Shown here: positions 12,119-24,298 of the stretch, piece by piece
How the letters are laid out: every line of letters starts with the position of its first letter
Position numbering within the stretch: position 1 is the first letter of the stretch
Assembly: GCA_013398275.1 (NCBI GenBank)
Contig: VZSE01014931.1
Span: 248,001 to 312,000, forward strand
Direction of reading: 5' to 3'
Source of the DNA: Promerops cafer
Lineage: Eukaryota > Chordata > Aves > Passeriformes > Nectariniidae
Length of the DNA: 64,000 nt
Program-made: the position numbers and the translations under genes
Notes under the pieces: model-generated
Told to the model about the DNA's origin: nothing
What the model saw: the letters and a program-made list of their open reading frames with translations, nothing else
Database searches by the model: none

Positions 12119-13766
12119 TTCTGTCCTTGCCCAGACTAGCCTGCACAATCTTGGAAGTATCTTGGCCATTCAGTTTAAGGATCCTGTATGTGGTCTTCTG
12201 AGCAATGTACCACAACTGAGTGCTGCAGTGGTTATCTGCCAGCATCTGATGCCTGGGATATGGCAAAGCATATCTCCTCTATCCATGATGTGCTATTCCA
12301 TCGATGGCGAGGAAGAGGTATAGACACTCACTGGTGGGAAAATAGACTGTTAGAGCAGCAAATATCTGTGCTCATAACTCTAGTATCCAACCAGATGGAG
12401 TGTGCTGCACTCGCTGGATAAATGGTTGGCATAAGCCTAACATTTTGGGGAGGACTCAAGGACAGCTAAAGTGGAAAATCAGAGTTCCAGGAACAGTATC
12501 TCCTCGTCCACATCCTTTCAATTCCTGTCCCTGTACAATCTGCAAGCTATTTTTGGAAGTGGCGATAAGGTGAAGAGGGAACCAGAGTGAGAGGACTGAC
12601 TGCTGCATCTGAAGATTATTATTCCCTGTGGCTGCTCCATCCTTCTGGAGCGTGGCCACAGATTGTTCTTGCAGTTGCTGCAAGAAGCAGCTAAAGTCAC
12701 TTGCTGTGTCACTGTGGTTTGTAGGTATGGTACAGTATCTGCTGTGGTGACCAGATCCAAAAGCTGCTGAAAATGCTCCCTGATCCTAGCAGCTTGCATT
12801 AGGAGGGAGTCATTTGGGTCCATTTTGGGCAGAAATGCTTTCTCTGACCACCAGGCTCTTGATTCACATTACGCTCACTGCACTTTTTAGGAAGCACATT
12901 AATTCATTTACTGTACAGGGTGAACTGATCTTTGCTGTTTACCTGCCAGCTGATGCACAGCAGGATGCAAGGAACAGTCCAAAGTGAGCTGGGATGGCAT
13001 TTGCTAAATGCAGTGTGTCCTTATACTAAAAAATACACTTATTTCTATTAGGTCAAGACAGCTTCCAAATCTTGGCAGATCAGGAAGGCAGTGCGGCAGT
13101 CCTAGGGAGAGTATGCAATTTTTCTTGTTTTCACTTGATTTGTCTCTGCATCTTTTCATTCTTGGAAGTGATCTGCAGGAGTAAGGGCAGTGGCAGGCCG
13201 CTGTGCTCTCTGCCCTTGACTTTGGTGAAGGAAGTTATGTTTGGCAAGAAACATTGATGGGCCTTCATTGGAGGTGAACGTGTGGACATACGCATTGTAT
13301 TCCTCAAGGTAGTCACTGTGTGTATGCACAAGAGTGGGGCTTTCCTGGAACCGCTTCTGATCATAAAATCATCATGTTCCTTTTTCCTTTTGCTTGATGA
13401 AAAATGCAGCAAGTCAGCTGGGGAAAGAGAAGCAGTCTGAGAGAGTCTGAGAAAACTTCAATTCCCATATTGCCACAGAATGAGGGGAACAGCTGGGCTA
13501 TGACTCTCTCTTCGATGCTTTTCTGAAGTGTTAATGCTTCAGCTGCCTGAGCCTTTGCCAAGAGCTGGCTCCTTAATGGAGCAAAACCCTCTTGTAGTCT
13601 GCCTGCCCATGGCAGGGCTGGAGTGGGGGGTGTTTTGCAAGAGTGCTAGAATTGTCAGAACACCTGTATCATCAGGTTTCATATTGGAGAACATGCAGCA
13701 GGCACCAGACCAACCTGGAAAGGGACTGGAGGATACATCCTGAGTCACCATGTGGTGCTTTCTTAC

Positions 13767-13856
13767 CTGTCTGAGCCACCACTTGCTGAATGAAATCCCA
13801 ACCCATGTGGCAGTCAGCAATTTTGCTGCCTGGTAAGGGTAGGTCAACCATTGCTC
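13767..13856 (-). other. Candidate 90-nt exon on the minus strand
   Basis: The 3' boundary is a consensus donor (minus strand ACAG|GTAAGAAAG). The 5' boundary has TACTAAC, a perfect branch-point string, 13 bases before TTTACAAG|GAG. The reading frame in between is fully open for 29 codons, and both boundaries fall in phase 1, so the exon is symmetric. It lies about 1.1 kb from the CpG island, so a leftward transcript from a bidirectional promoter could use it. The alternative is chance splice signals inside a decayed retroelement open frame. The branch-to-acceptor distance is shorter than usual. Confidence 0.25.
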
Positions 13857-13860
13857 CTTG

Positions 13861-14900
13861 TAAACAGAGTTAGTAGTTCTATTTCAGAACCAAGATAACT
13901 GGTAAACCTGGACTGCTGGGGTGGCATTTTTACCTAGTCTTCTGGTAGAAGTTTGCCAAAGCTTGATGCTGGGCAAGGCGGAGCTTAACCAAGGCTAACC
14001 AAGGCTGGTGAGATGGTGGTTAGCTTTCCACATACTGTTATCGTGGGCACCAGCTTGCTTTTTTCATGATGCTTAAAGTAATTTCTGTTTTTCTGCCTCT
14101 GAGACTTTTCCTTGCCATCTTCACTCCTGGGTGCAGCTCTCCCCCACCCCTCTTCACAGGGGTAGTGCAGCCATGTAAAGGGTCAGAGCACCTTTTGAGG
14201 CAACTGAGGAGGCAGAAACCTGAACAGTGCTGAGCAATAGGGTAGTCTGGGCAGGGGATGCTCCCAGGGGCTGCGACTGGGAAGGAGGTAGGGAGAAGTA
14301 TGACAAGGTGGATTTGATGCCTGCAGGATGCAAAGGCTGCATAGCTGTGCTTTTGTGGGGAGTAAACTTTGAGTGGGGGAATGAAGCAATTGGACATTTG
14401 ACAGAATTGTTAGAGGGTTGTCCTTGTCAAACTGCTTATTTTCACAAAGCAAAACTACCATGATCAGACTTGGACAGGGAGCTGGCTATGCGAGAGGAGT
14501 CATTCTGCACAAGATTTCTGCTTTGATCCTTTCCCCAGAAGATCACCCTAAATTCATAAAGGGCTCCTTTCCTCCTTTTCTACCCTCTACATACACACTT
14601 GATGTGTGCTGATTTTCAGCTGATTAATTTTTCTTTGCAGCCTTAAGAACTGCACTGACTTAGGCTTGTGACACAACTTGTTGGCGATTTCTGTGTTACA
14701 CAGTATTGCAGTTCCCCAACTCCAAGAACTGCCTCACACCCTTTAGAGATACCTTGGTCGGTTTTATAGGAGTGCGGAATGCTCGTGTTTCCCAGGCTCC
14801 TGAATGGCGGAGTTAGGGTGGTTCATACCTTTGCAGTGTTTTTACTGTGCGCTGCAGCGGTGACCAGTCCCATGCAGACCATCCCAAATATTTTGCTGTG
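13861..14900. other. Upstream flank of the CpG island
   Basis: Moderate GC. Several short overlapping open frames (for example 14038-14397 minus) without recognisable domains. No TATA-type core promoter could be singled out. Confidence 0.5.
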
Positions 14901-15249
14901 TGCTGCCGCTGTGCTCTTCAATGCAGCTGTAGGCAGGCTCCGGAAAGAAGAAGCCCCCACGCTGCCGCGATGATCCGGAGGAGCGGTGGGGGTGCAATCT
15001 CCAGCCCTGCGCTGGACCGCACCTCCTCACCCTGGCCCGCGTAGCATCCCTACGGCTGCAGCCGCGCCGGGTTGGCGGGGAAGGGGAGGAGGGGGGAACC
15101 CCCAATTTGTGCGGAGAGAGGAGGAGGGTGGTGGGACGTGCCGCTGCGCGCCGGGACGGTGCCGCGCGGGGGGTGACAGCCGCAGCCCGGCGGGTTGCGG
15201 GGGCGGCTCGGGGCCGCCAGGCTGCGCTCTCGGTCCGGCCGCCGCGCCT

Positions 15250-15303
15250 NNNNNNNNNNNNNNNNNNNNNNNNNNNNNNNNNNNNNNNNNNNNNNNNNNN
15301 NNN
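15250..15303. other. Assembly gap (54 N)
   Basis: Run of unknown bases inside the CpG island. The true gap length may differ. The open frames that cross it (X residues) must not be taken as proteins. Confidence 0.99.
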
Positions 15304-15309
15304 TCAGAG
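15304..15309 (+). other. 3' end of a first exon, followed by a consensus donor
   Basis: Directly after the gap the sequence reads TCAGAG|GTGAGTGC, a near-ideal 5' splice site with GT at 15310-15311. Most of the exon must lie in the gap or to its left. Upstream frames (for example 15107-15249) are open but composed of Arg/Ala/Gly-rich CpG-island translation, so whether the exon is coding is undecided. The gene cannot be identified from what is visible. Confidence 0.6.
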
Positions 15310-15539
15310 GTGAGTGCTGCACGGGCGGAGCGGGGCGCGGCACCCGCGCACGGGGCATCGCCCTGGGGCCGCGGGGTCGCCGCCGCCGGTGCCACGGCGG
15401 TGCCCCGCGCGTGGGGAAGTTTTGATTGCGGTCCCGCCGGTGATGCTCGGGAATGCGGCGGCGGGCGAGTGCTTTTGCAGGCAGGCGTGGGGAAGGAGCG
15501 CTGCTCTGCTCGGCTCCTTCTGCTGCCTCCGCTGCACCA

Positions 15540-18500
15540 TCCTCCCTACTATTCTTATATATACACATTTTATTTATTTTTTTTACGGTGCTGTAAAACT
15601 TGCTTTAAAATGGGCTTCACGGTAGGCTCAGTTGTCTGGGCCTAGCCCCTTGGTAAGCTCACCTGTGTGGAAAACTCTGGTCTATCCCTCAGGCCCTGAG
15701 GCGGCAGGGAACTTTCCGCAGAGATGGTTACAGGCTGCTCGGAGCCCCCTGTGTGCCCCCCATCCTCTCGTCTGCCTCCTCCTTCCAGGCACACGGCGCA
15801 CCGCTTCAGCTCTAAGATACGTGCCTGCCCCCGGGGACGTGGAGACTCCACCACCTCCCGCCCCCTATAGCCCTTCCGAAATAAGGTGTGTTCCCTGGTC
15901 TCTGTGCGGAGAGAAACAAATTGCATATGACAGATGCTACTCACATCACTTAGTGCATTGCCGGGGAGCACCAGGAGGTGCTGCATTAAGGGCAGCAGAA
16001 GAAACTACGAAGTGCAAGATGTTCAGACTCATCTGTTGATCAGGTGGCAATGCCTCCTTTCAAGTAATGCTAAACTTTAGAGCAGCCTGCTCAGTTATGG
16101 TTTACAGAGGTCCACATGGCAATTTTTTTAAGGTCTGGCCTTTTATGCAGACACTCACTAAGCAGTTTTGCAGAGCTCTGCTCAGCAGTGAGCAGCCCAC
16201 AGCTTTGAGACAGCTGGGCCACCTTTGCTGCTGGGAAACTGGGAAACCTGCTGCAAGAGGTCCCTGAGATAGCGGGAGGACAGTAAGAAATGACAGGATC
16301 TCCCATGAGGAGACCAGAGATGTCTCAGCAAGGTCTAGATGAAACCTCCTCACAGTCGGGATCTGGGTGGAGTCTGCTGCTCGGGTAGCTGTGCCTAGCT
16401 GTCACTGCCCTGTGAGGCGCAGCAGGCTTTCCCCTCTACCCAGGACCTGTTTAGAAACAAGTCTTGTGATGGATAAATGAACTTTTCACAAATGCCTCAG
16501 CCTCAAATGCACCCTGCATTCCTATCCTCAGAAAATGTTTGGGAGTCTGAGTCTCATACGTTAACTGGAAATTGCACCTGCTGACTTCAAAGAGATGAAT
16601 TATGGAAAAAAAAATAAAGTTTTCTAGTATTAAGTTGAAAGAAATAACCTCAGCTTTCATACTTTACACTATTGATTTGCTTTTTTGTCCTTTTCCCAAT
16701 TTGGAAAGCAAGTTCAATTATTTTCATGTTCTCAATGCTACAGGTTTTTTTGCCTGCAGACTTTGCAAAGGTGTAAATGTCGATAGAGTTACTGGACTTG
16801 CTCCAGTTAGAGGCATATAAGTGGTGAAGTGCTTCTGTTGGTATGATATCACTGCAAAAACATAACACAATAATCAGATATAAGGTTAAAATTAAAGGGG
16901 TATTTAATTTTCCTTGTAAGCAGAAAGATTGACTCAATATTTACTTTTATTTTTTTTGGTTGAGGGCACATGGGGACAATGACATTGGAGACAACTAGGT
17001 GTGGAAACACACTTTTCTATGAAATATTTATTTGCAATAGTGTAATGTTTTTTCTTGCAATTTCCTTCAAGACTTCATGATTACCTGAATGAAACACCCA
17101 TGTCTCAAGCTTGGCTTTTTTCATTTTGTCTTAGGAAAAGTCTTTAGAAGATGGTGGTAGATGAAAATAGCTGTGGTACACAGTTATTTCTGTGGTACAC
17201 AGCTTGGCCATATTTTCAGTGGTTCTTGAGTTTGAAAAGAAAACATTGTAAGGGATAAGGAACAGACTTACACCCAGGAAAGCTGAAGTTAAATTGGGAG
17301 AGTTTTTTCTAAACAACATTTGCAGAAGATTAGTAAGTGTGTTTCTGCTCTGGGCTGCCAAGTATGGCTAGGAAGAGTGATTTTTTAAATTTTTTTTTTC
17401 TCTATTTGAGATTTTAGACTGGTTTAGAAGATAGAAGAAAAATGAGGGGTCATATGCAAAGTGATTCCTAAATTAAAAGTAAGATTTAAAAGTAAAAGGA
17501 TCTGAAACTGTAATGCCAAAAAAATGAAAGTTGGGGGGAGAAAAGACCTTGGAGGTCATTACATCATTCTCACATTTTATACCTACAATACAATAAAATT
17601 AGACTTCATAGTGATATTTAAGTCAATTATTATAGTGCCATTTTCTTATGTTGTTTTGCAATTTGTAGAATAACAGTGATACCTTGTAACTGGTGCTCGT
17701 TGCCCATTTTCTGGGCCTATTATATCCATGTTTAATGGTCTTGGGCCAAGGGCAGCATCTATGTTTTCCCTCTAAAACATTATAAGCGTAATAATTTTTT
17801 ATGGAAGTAATATTTTCCCAGGAGAAATTTAGGAAAAGATAGGTGGGAATTCTCTTTAGAGCTTTGAAACCAAACCTGGGACTGCTAATCAATCCTCCTA
17901 TGTCTCCAGAAATAGCATCCTGCAAATTGTCAAATGTGGTAGAAATCACACATCGGGTACAGTCAGAGTGCAGAACTGATGTGTTTTTTAACTGCATGTT
18001 GTTTGGATCCTGTGACACAAAATTGCAACAGGTGAGATTTCAGTGTGTTACAGTCCACTGCAGATGGATCTTGCAAGACCAGGGGATGAGGGTGCCTGGC
18101 TGTAGTGGATTAATGCAGCAGGTCTACAGCTCCTCACATGACTTTTTGGAGTCGCCCTCCTGTCAGTCTGAGGTTCTCACAGCTGAAACTCTTCTGGCCT
18201 TGCAGCACCCTTTTCCTACCCACCCATGCTTCCCAGCCCTGCACCAGGTCCTCAGCCCTAGAAAGAGAGAGTAATGTGTCAGTCCCTTGCCCTTCCGTGC
18301 TTTTGCAGTTCTTTTGGAACAGATTGCCATTTGTGTCAAGCTGTGTGGTTTTGTGACGTGAAGATAAATCATTTTGCTCACGACCTGACCTTGGTCCCCA
18401 GCAGTAGGCACCGATGCATTAACCACTTCTTTCTGAAGTGGGCATCATTCCCTTCTTTTGGAAACTGCTTCTTTCTGTCTGTTTCCTCAGTATTGCCTAA

Positions 18501-18680
18501 ACTGCAATTTTCTTTTTATAAGATTCTGTTCTCAAGGGATCTCAGAGTGCCTCAGGAGCAGCTATATTTAGTTGCTCAGTAGTAATATGGATATACAAAG
18601 TATGGTATAAACAACTCTTTAACTTAAAAAACTTAGGAATTATTTTTCCTGCCTTCATGGGGGAGTAGTGTTTTTATTCT
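15540..18680 (+). other. Presumed first-intron DNA, no firm feature
   Basis: No exon supported. At 17530-17560 the string accttggaggtcatta resembles the 3'-end box of CR1 copies read backwards, but too little remains to call it. Confidence 0.45.
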
Positions 18681-18683
18681 TCC

Positions 18684-18765
18684 ACCAAGAGTACAGATGG
18701 AGAAAGCAAGACTCAGAGAGACCTCGTGACCCACTGAAGGTCAGTGGATGCTGGTAGTAATCTTG
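18684..18765 (+). repeat. MIR-like CORE-SINE relic
   Basis: The order gtacagatggagaaagcaag, then actcagagagacctcgtgac, then ggtcagtgga matches the MIR segment 'acagatgaggaaactgaggc-cagagaggttaagtgacttg-ccaaggtca'. Strongly diverged and truncated. Confidence 0.5.
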
Positions 18766-21700
18766 AGTGTCTTGGAACAAACTGTAACCACAGGAGGATG
18801 CTTAAATTTATGCAGCAGGTTAAGCAATAATGTAATGGTCCTCTTTAGGGATGTTCACTACTAAATTGTGGTGAGTCATCTATATTTAGCAGGATGCTAC
18901 TATCATCGTGCTTTTTAAGTAAAGTGCTTTTAACACAGTTTATTTCAAGGAGAAGTGCATGCACTGAAAATCTGTTCTTTGTAGTTTCCTTCTTGTGGAG
19001 CATTAATGCTGCCTTCCCTTTTGTAAGTGTTCAGAGAAAAATTTAGCTCCTGGTTGTTTAACAGACAGCAGTGTAACAAAGACAGTTCTCTGGTTATTAC
19101 TTCCTTGTGTTTGCACAGTTATTTATGAACATTTCCTAATTGAGAGTCTCCAAACTTACTTTGTGAGTGCAGTCAGTTTGATTTATAGCATGGAAAACTG
19201 ATGTGTGCAGAGATGAAATTATTTTCATGCTGTCAGGTAGGACATTTGCCCAGCCTCTCCTTTAGAGAAGTCACAATTACAGGGCTTCTGGTCATATGCC
19301 TCCCTACTTTATTCTCACAACTGTTTCATGTCTTGTGCACCAGGCAGAAAGCACAACATTTTTAACTGTGCAGAGTGAACTTTTAAGGTTTTTTTTTGGT
19401 TTGGTTTTTTTTTTTTTCTTATAAGTTTTCATCTCTTTGGTTTTGGAGGTCACTTGTGTCCTGGCTTCTGCCTTTTTTTCTCACTGCTTGAGCTGGGCTG
19501 CTCTATTTCATCCGGATTGAGGAATTTGGGTTCATTCTAAATGGAAGTAGAAGTCAAATGCTTTGATGGTTTTGAAAGAGAATTTTTGAGAGAAATTCCA
19601 TCTTAGGACACTGATATTTTGTCTCTTTGTGGAGTTGTATTGTTATAATACAAGGAAGTACCCTAAGCAAAATATATTTTGATGTGAAAAGTCAAAATTT
19701 TTCATCCCAAAGTTGCTTAAGTTGGATGTTTCTGAATTTTTGACTTTTTTCCTCCCTGTTTTTCTTTTGAAACACAGCAATGATTTTACAAAATATCCCA
19801 TAAGTTTTGGTTTAGTGGAAGTAACTTCAGTAAAGCTTTAGTGGTTGCTGCTTTTTATTTCTACAGGGCATTTGAAAAGAACAGTGATAAAAACCAACTT
19901 GCAGCAATTGGTGGTACCTGTGCACAGTCTTTTCCCATTATTTTTGCCATCTTGACACATGTATGCAAACACCATGTACACATATATGTGGCACTGCTCT
20001 TGTCTTTTCCTTATTCATTGTGCTGTAGAGCATTGTACTGAAAGAGTCAAGTTTTTATTTAAGAAATACAGCAAATATTTGTTAATATTTGTTTCCCCTT
20101 CTGGAACAGTCACTGGAGAAATCAGAACAGGACTAGCAGGTTGAGCTCAGTCCCTTATTAATCCTGCATGTGCAGAGCCACAGCTCTCCTCCTGGCAGCA
20201 TGGCAGTACTTGTACATTTGCATCTCTGCATGAAGCTAATTTCAAGTGTAATTTTGGTATTAGGCTGATCAGATCGCTTACTTAGGGACAAAAACTTGTG
20301 CATTTATTTTCTCACATTCTCATGAGCCAACCTAGCCATGAGAGCATGAGCTTCTGCTTCACAAGCATCAGCAGGAGAAAACCAATGACTGAACTCCACT
20401 TAGTTACCTCTGGGCTTTTTCAGCAGGAATGCTGAAGCCAGGAGTGTTGTTTGTGAGGAGGCAATGACACCCTGTTTACAATCTGTGGTGCATTTCTGCA
20501 GCAGCCGGTCTAAGCAGTTCTGGGCTGGGTCATCCTGATGGTCTCTGCTGCCATGGCCAAATCTGGATGCTCCAGTGGCAGGTACCAAAACCTCCTCAGT
20601 AAGAAATTGGTGCCCACCATTTAGCAAAGAGGAGTCTGGTGTCATGTCTGTGCTACAGGTTGCCCAGGAGTAGGCTGGTGTAGGCATTGGTCTGGACTTC
20701 AATGCCTACAAAACCCAATTTTCTCTTAATTTTAGGGTATGTCCACACTCCACTTCCTTGCGATAAAGTGAATTAAGTCATATGTATTCCTTCCACCAGT
20801 GCAGAGCAAATAAAGCATCCACCTCCTCCCCTTCCTCAGGCAAGCCCCACCACTAGCAAAGCAGCAGACATGAGACTTCCCTCTTGCCAGGGGCCAGGTT
20901 GAGCTGGGCTATGGAGCCCCTTGGTGCAGTGTGCTCAGTTGGTGTCCAGCAGGGTGGGTGTGCAAAGGCCCTGGACACCAACCCCTTGGCCTGCTGAGCA
21001 GAGGGGCTGCGGGTGGGCTGCAGGCTCAGCCCTCCCTCTGCCCGGCACATTAGCAGCCTCTGCCAGGAGCAAGTGGGTTGGCACACCCTCTCTGCAGGCC
21101 CACTGGGGGGATTACTTCCTAATCCCCACTAATTAGAAGTTGGCTAACGCCTGGAAGCATGAGGGTAGTTATAGTGGTGTTATGCTTTTTTCATTCTGCT
21201 TTTTGGGTTTTTTTTTGTTCTACCTGACGTATCTGTGGATCTTCCCAGTATCCTTATAAATGCATGGGCCTCTGATTTCTGCTGAACTCTTAACTATGAC
21301 ATAGGCTAATCATTCCTGGTAGTTAATTATTAATTATTATTCCTGGTAGTTAATTACTGTGTTTAGAAGAAGCAGAAAAAGTGAAATCAGAAAAGGAAAA
21401 AGACAATATATTTTTCTATGTCTGGTCATGTTTCCTGTTCTTCAGTTATGCCGAATGACCTTTCTTTTTTTCTCTTGAAAAAACAAACAAACACAAAAAA
21501 CCCACAAGCAAACAAAACCCACAGAGAAGTACCTGTTTCACTTCTTCATTCCCATTTGATAATTTCTTTCTATTTAACTCATCTCCCAGTTAAATTGTCC
21601 CAATTTTAACAGTGCATGACCAGAAAGTGTTTTTGACTGGTGAATGACGAAGTTCTTGTGCATTTTCAAGTGTGCCATGCAGAAGTAACCACAGCAATTC

Positions 21701-21800
21701 CAGCTGAGGGTGCACTTTCAGTGTTCATGGTGGCATTAGAATACTTCCAGCATCCTTCTTTTCAGCCTCTGCCTTTAGACACCCTGACAGCTTGCTTGCT
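18766..21800. other. Non-coding DNA with one short tandem duplication
   Basis: At 21312-21356 an 18-base unit (attcctggtagttaatta) occurs twice with a 27-base period. A T13 run lies at 19405-19417. A plausible acceptor (tgctttttatttctacag) ends at about 19866 but no matching donor or known domain follows. Nothing else supported. Confidence 0.5.
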
Positions 21801-22112
21801 TCTTTGACCACCGTTGTATGTTGAACAGATGTTTTCATTGAGCCGTTCACAGTGATACCAAGATATTTTTCTCAAGCGATTACATTTGAATTAGAGCCCC
21901 ATGGTATATGAGTAGTTCAGATTATTCTCTCAAGTTCTTATTACTGTCCGTTTGGTAATGTTGAATTTCATCCTGCATTATGCTGCCCACTTGCTGAGCT
22001 TTGTCAGATCCCTTGGAAGTCTCTCTCAATCTTCTTTTGTCTCAGCCAGCCCAAATCACTTTGCCAGCTTCCTGTCTCTCTTCCAGATATTAAGGAATAG
22101 ATTAAACCACCC
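21800..22112 (-). mobile_element. Ancient CR1/L3-like LINE fragment (ORF2 region)
   Basis: Plus-strand text ttgaatttcatcctgcatta, then tgcccacttgctgagctttg, then tcagatcccttggaagtctc, then cagcccaaatcactttgcca follows, in order, the reverse complement of the CR1/L3 reverse-transcriptase C-terminal region. The sequence before it (ttacatttgaattagagccc) also fits. All frames are broken. The high divergence indicates an insertion that predates modern birds. Confidence 0.7.
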
Positions 22113-24282
22113 CAGAACTGGTTAGAAACCTGGGGGTAATCCCTTGTAATCAGGGCCAGAGCGAGGACAGGGGGAGAGGGGCTCCCATGCCTCTGAGGCT
22201 GGGCATTGAGGAGTGGGGCAGCAGCTCTGGACTCAGCCTGACCTCAGCTGGCCTGAGCCTCACTGGGGGCAAGGCAAGGGGGTGAGTTCTCACACCAGGT
22301 GAGCAGGGGACAGGTCTGGCACTGAACTGGCATCATGCCCAGAACAGTTTAGCAGGTGCACTTTGAAGTGACAGAAAATTAATTACTTAGTCCTGTCCTT
22401 TTCCTTTCAAAATTAGAGTGGATTGCAGGGCCACAAGTTCCCCTGAGCAGAGATCAAGCTGGTTTGTCTCCTGTTGTGTACTTTTATGGGCTTAGGGTGC
22501 CAGACTGCTTTGACCAAGCCCTGCTGACACTTCCAGGTTAGCCTGTAGCCTCTCTTCTGAAGAGCACGCTAACTTCAGGAACTACCTGACCTACCAAGAG
22601 TTTGCTTGTCTTTGCTAGTTACAGCCACTTGAGAAATTTCTTTCTTCAACTGTTCTGCGCTTCTGGACTTCTCTCTTAAATGTACTGAAATGATTGGGTT
22701 TTGGCTTTTGCAGTTGGCTTTCAATTTTCCTCTCATTCCTATGAACCATTTTATGAAGCAACTGTTTAGGCTGAATCACTTCTTGTTCCTTTTGTTTTGC
22801 CATACAATGTACTCTCTTGCTTCTCAGCAGATTTTTGTTTAGGGCACTGAGTACCTTTCCAGTGATGATGCTGAGATTGCTTCAACACACCACTGTACAG
22901 TGTAACAACTTTAGTTACTCCCTGCTTTTGGAGTTAGGCTGTTTTGAGGGTTTCAGCTTTTGTTTTTTTCCTAACATGTAAAAGGCACAATGCAAAGTTC
23001 TGCTACTGTATTTCTCACAGGGATGTTAAATTTGATTATGTAGCAATCACTGTTACTTTGTATCTTTATATCAGTTGCAGGGTTTTAGCTTCTAAGTGTG
23101 CTGGAACAGGTTGTTCCAAGTCCTACCGATGCTCTTTTAGATGCTGCAGAATTGTAACCTGCTGTGACTCTTAGCTAATTCCTACACATGTTGCTGAAGT
23201 CACTATTTTTTTTCTGTTTTCTCTTTGTTCCTTTGCTCGCACTCCACAACGTGCAGTAGATATTCTTTACCTGATCAGGAGGCCATTGGGAAATACAGGT
23301 TGCTTTAGTGAGATCTGTTTTTTAGTTAACTTTTCTCCCTCTTCAGCCTTGGCTATCTAGATGAGATTTGTGTATCACCCATCTTGCAGTTTGATGTCTC
23401 TCCCTCTTTATCCTCACTGGATTTCCAGGCAGGGCATTAGTCTGTGATGAATTCTGCAGCTGTGGGCACACAAACTGCAAGGCATGTCGGACACTGTGTT
23501 GTTTGGTACGGCTGTATAAAGAAGTTGTTGCATCATGTTGTAGGGGCTGGTTCACTGCATCAAACATGAAATGCTTCTTGGAGGTTTTTCTCCAGCTCCA
23601 CACTGCCTGCTCTGACCTGTGCTCCTATGTGGTCTATCAGCATTAGCTGCCAGTGAAGGGGGCCTGGAGCTCCCCATGACCCTTGGGGTAGGAGACAGGG
23701 ATGGGTGGAAGATGGGTTGCTTTAGTAAAGCAGAAGGTGATGGAGGGCTTCTGCAGGGTACTGCTGAGCTTGTGTGATTTCTGGGCTGCTTCCATAACTA
23801 ACTGTGTGGTTGATCTTCACTGTTTGATGGGGTTTGTTGTCTGAACATCTCCATTGGTTGTGGAGCTGCTCGTGTGCAGACCTGCTTGGCTTTCTGGCTG
23901 TGTGAGCTAGTGACTCGGGGAGGTTGGGAGGACCTTGGCTACTTGGCAGAGGGACAGAATGGCCTCAGTCTGTCTGCAGAATCGTCATGTCCTTGGCTTG
24001 TCAAGGGCAGCCCTTCCTTTTGACCCTGAAACAGCTGCTGCGCCCTGGGCCCTTATTACGGGACTCATCCGCAATCAGCGCTCCCCTCTCCTGTGCTGGA
24101 AATGCCTCGGACACGGAGAGCAGGCTTGTGTGTCTCAGCTGCTCGGAGTTGCAGCAAGGCTGTGCTTTGCTTGTTCTTTGGGGAATGCTCTGTGCTAGCT
24201 CTACAGTAGCTTTTTTGCACAGTTTCGTCTGTTCTCGCTGCTCTTGCCCTTATTCCCAGTGGCTGTTTTGCCTTTTTTTGCC
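22113..24282. other. Non-coding DNA, no feature recognised
   Basis: Moderately GC-rich near 22.1-22.4 and 23.6-24.2 kb. Open frames (for example 225 codons at 23924-24601 plus) contain poly-pyrimidine-encoded residues and no domain. Confidence 0.5.
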
Positions 24283-24298
24283 TTTTTTTTTTTTTTTT
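24283..24298 (+). repeat. T16 homopolymer
   Basis: Uninterrupted T run preceded by a second T7 run (gcctttttttgcc). Confidence 0.97.

Larger units (their letters stand above)
11549..13856 (-). pseudogene. Decayed protein-like sequence, identity unknown
   Basis: On the minus strand, several adjacent open pieces in shifting frames have balanced, protein-like composition. These are 13856-13767 (contains MVDLPLPGSKIADCH and WDFIQQVVAQT), about 13590-13420 (contains QLLAKAQAAEALTLQKSIEE and IAQLFPSFCG), 12823-12630 (MDPNDSLLMQAARIREHFQQ), 12683-12500 in another frame (LQQLQEQSVATLQKD), and 11836-11549 (GSRAAMDARSYITIAVSQLV, ending near NFSLWNWLSPF). Stops and frameshifts lie between them, and a (CTTTT)n array has expanded inside. 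The order could be a decayed retroelement gene, such as an endogenous retrovirus remnant with a tryptophan-rich membrane-proximal end, or a dead host gene. No polymerase motif or LTR boundary could be seen, so I do not name it. Confidence 0.3.
14925..15535 (+). promoter_or_regulatory. CpG island, probable promoter of a rightward gene
   Basis: GC content and CpG density rise sharply at about 14.93 kb and fall by about 15.54 kb, the only such block of this strength in the window. G-rich strings such as ggggaaggggaggagggggg and GGGGCGG-type Sp1 boxes (gggggcggctcgggg near 15200) are present, as is usual for TATA-less vertebrate promoters. The consensus splice donor at 15310 on the plus strand sets the likely direction. 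The island is interrupted by 54 Ns, a common assembly failure in GC-rich avian first exons. Confidence 0.85.

Noticed and set aside
11940..12323. Open frames of 83-126 codons over the T-rich array (Lys/Glu- or Phe/Leu-rich)
   Set aside because: They are translations of the (CTTTT)n microsatellite and its flanks.
14986..15645. 219-codon plus-strand frame through the CpG island
   Set aside because: It crosses the N gap and the splice donor. The composition is that of translated GC-rich DNA.
17525..17560. CR1 3'-end relic
   Set aside because: Only about 17 bases resemble the consensus.
19867..20041. Exon after the acceptor ending near 19866
   Set aside because: Open frame present but no donor and no recognisable domain.
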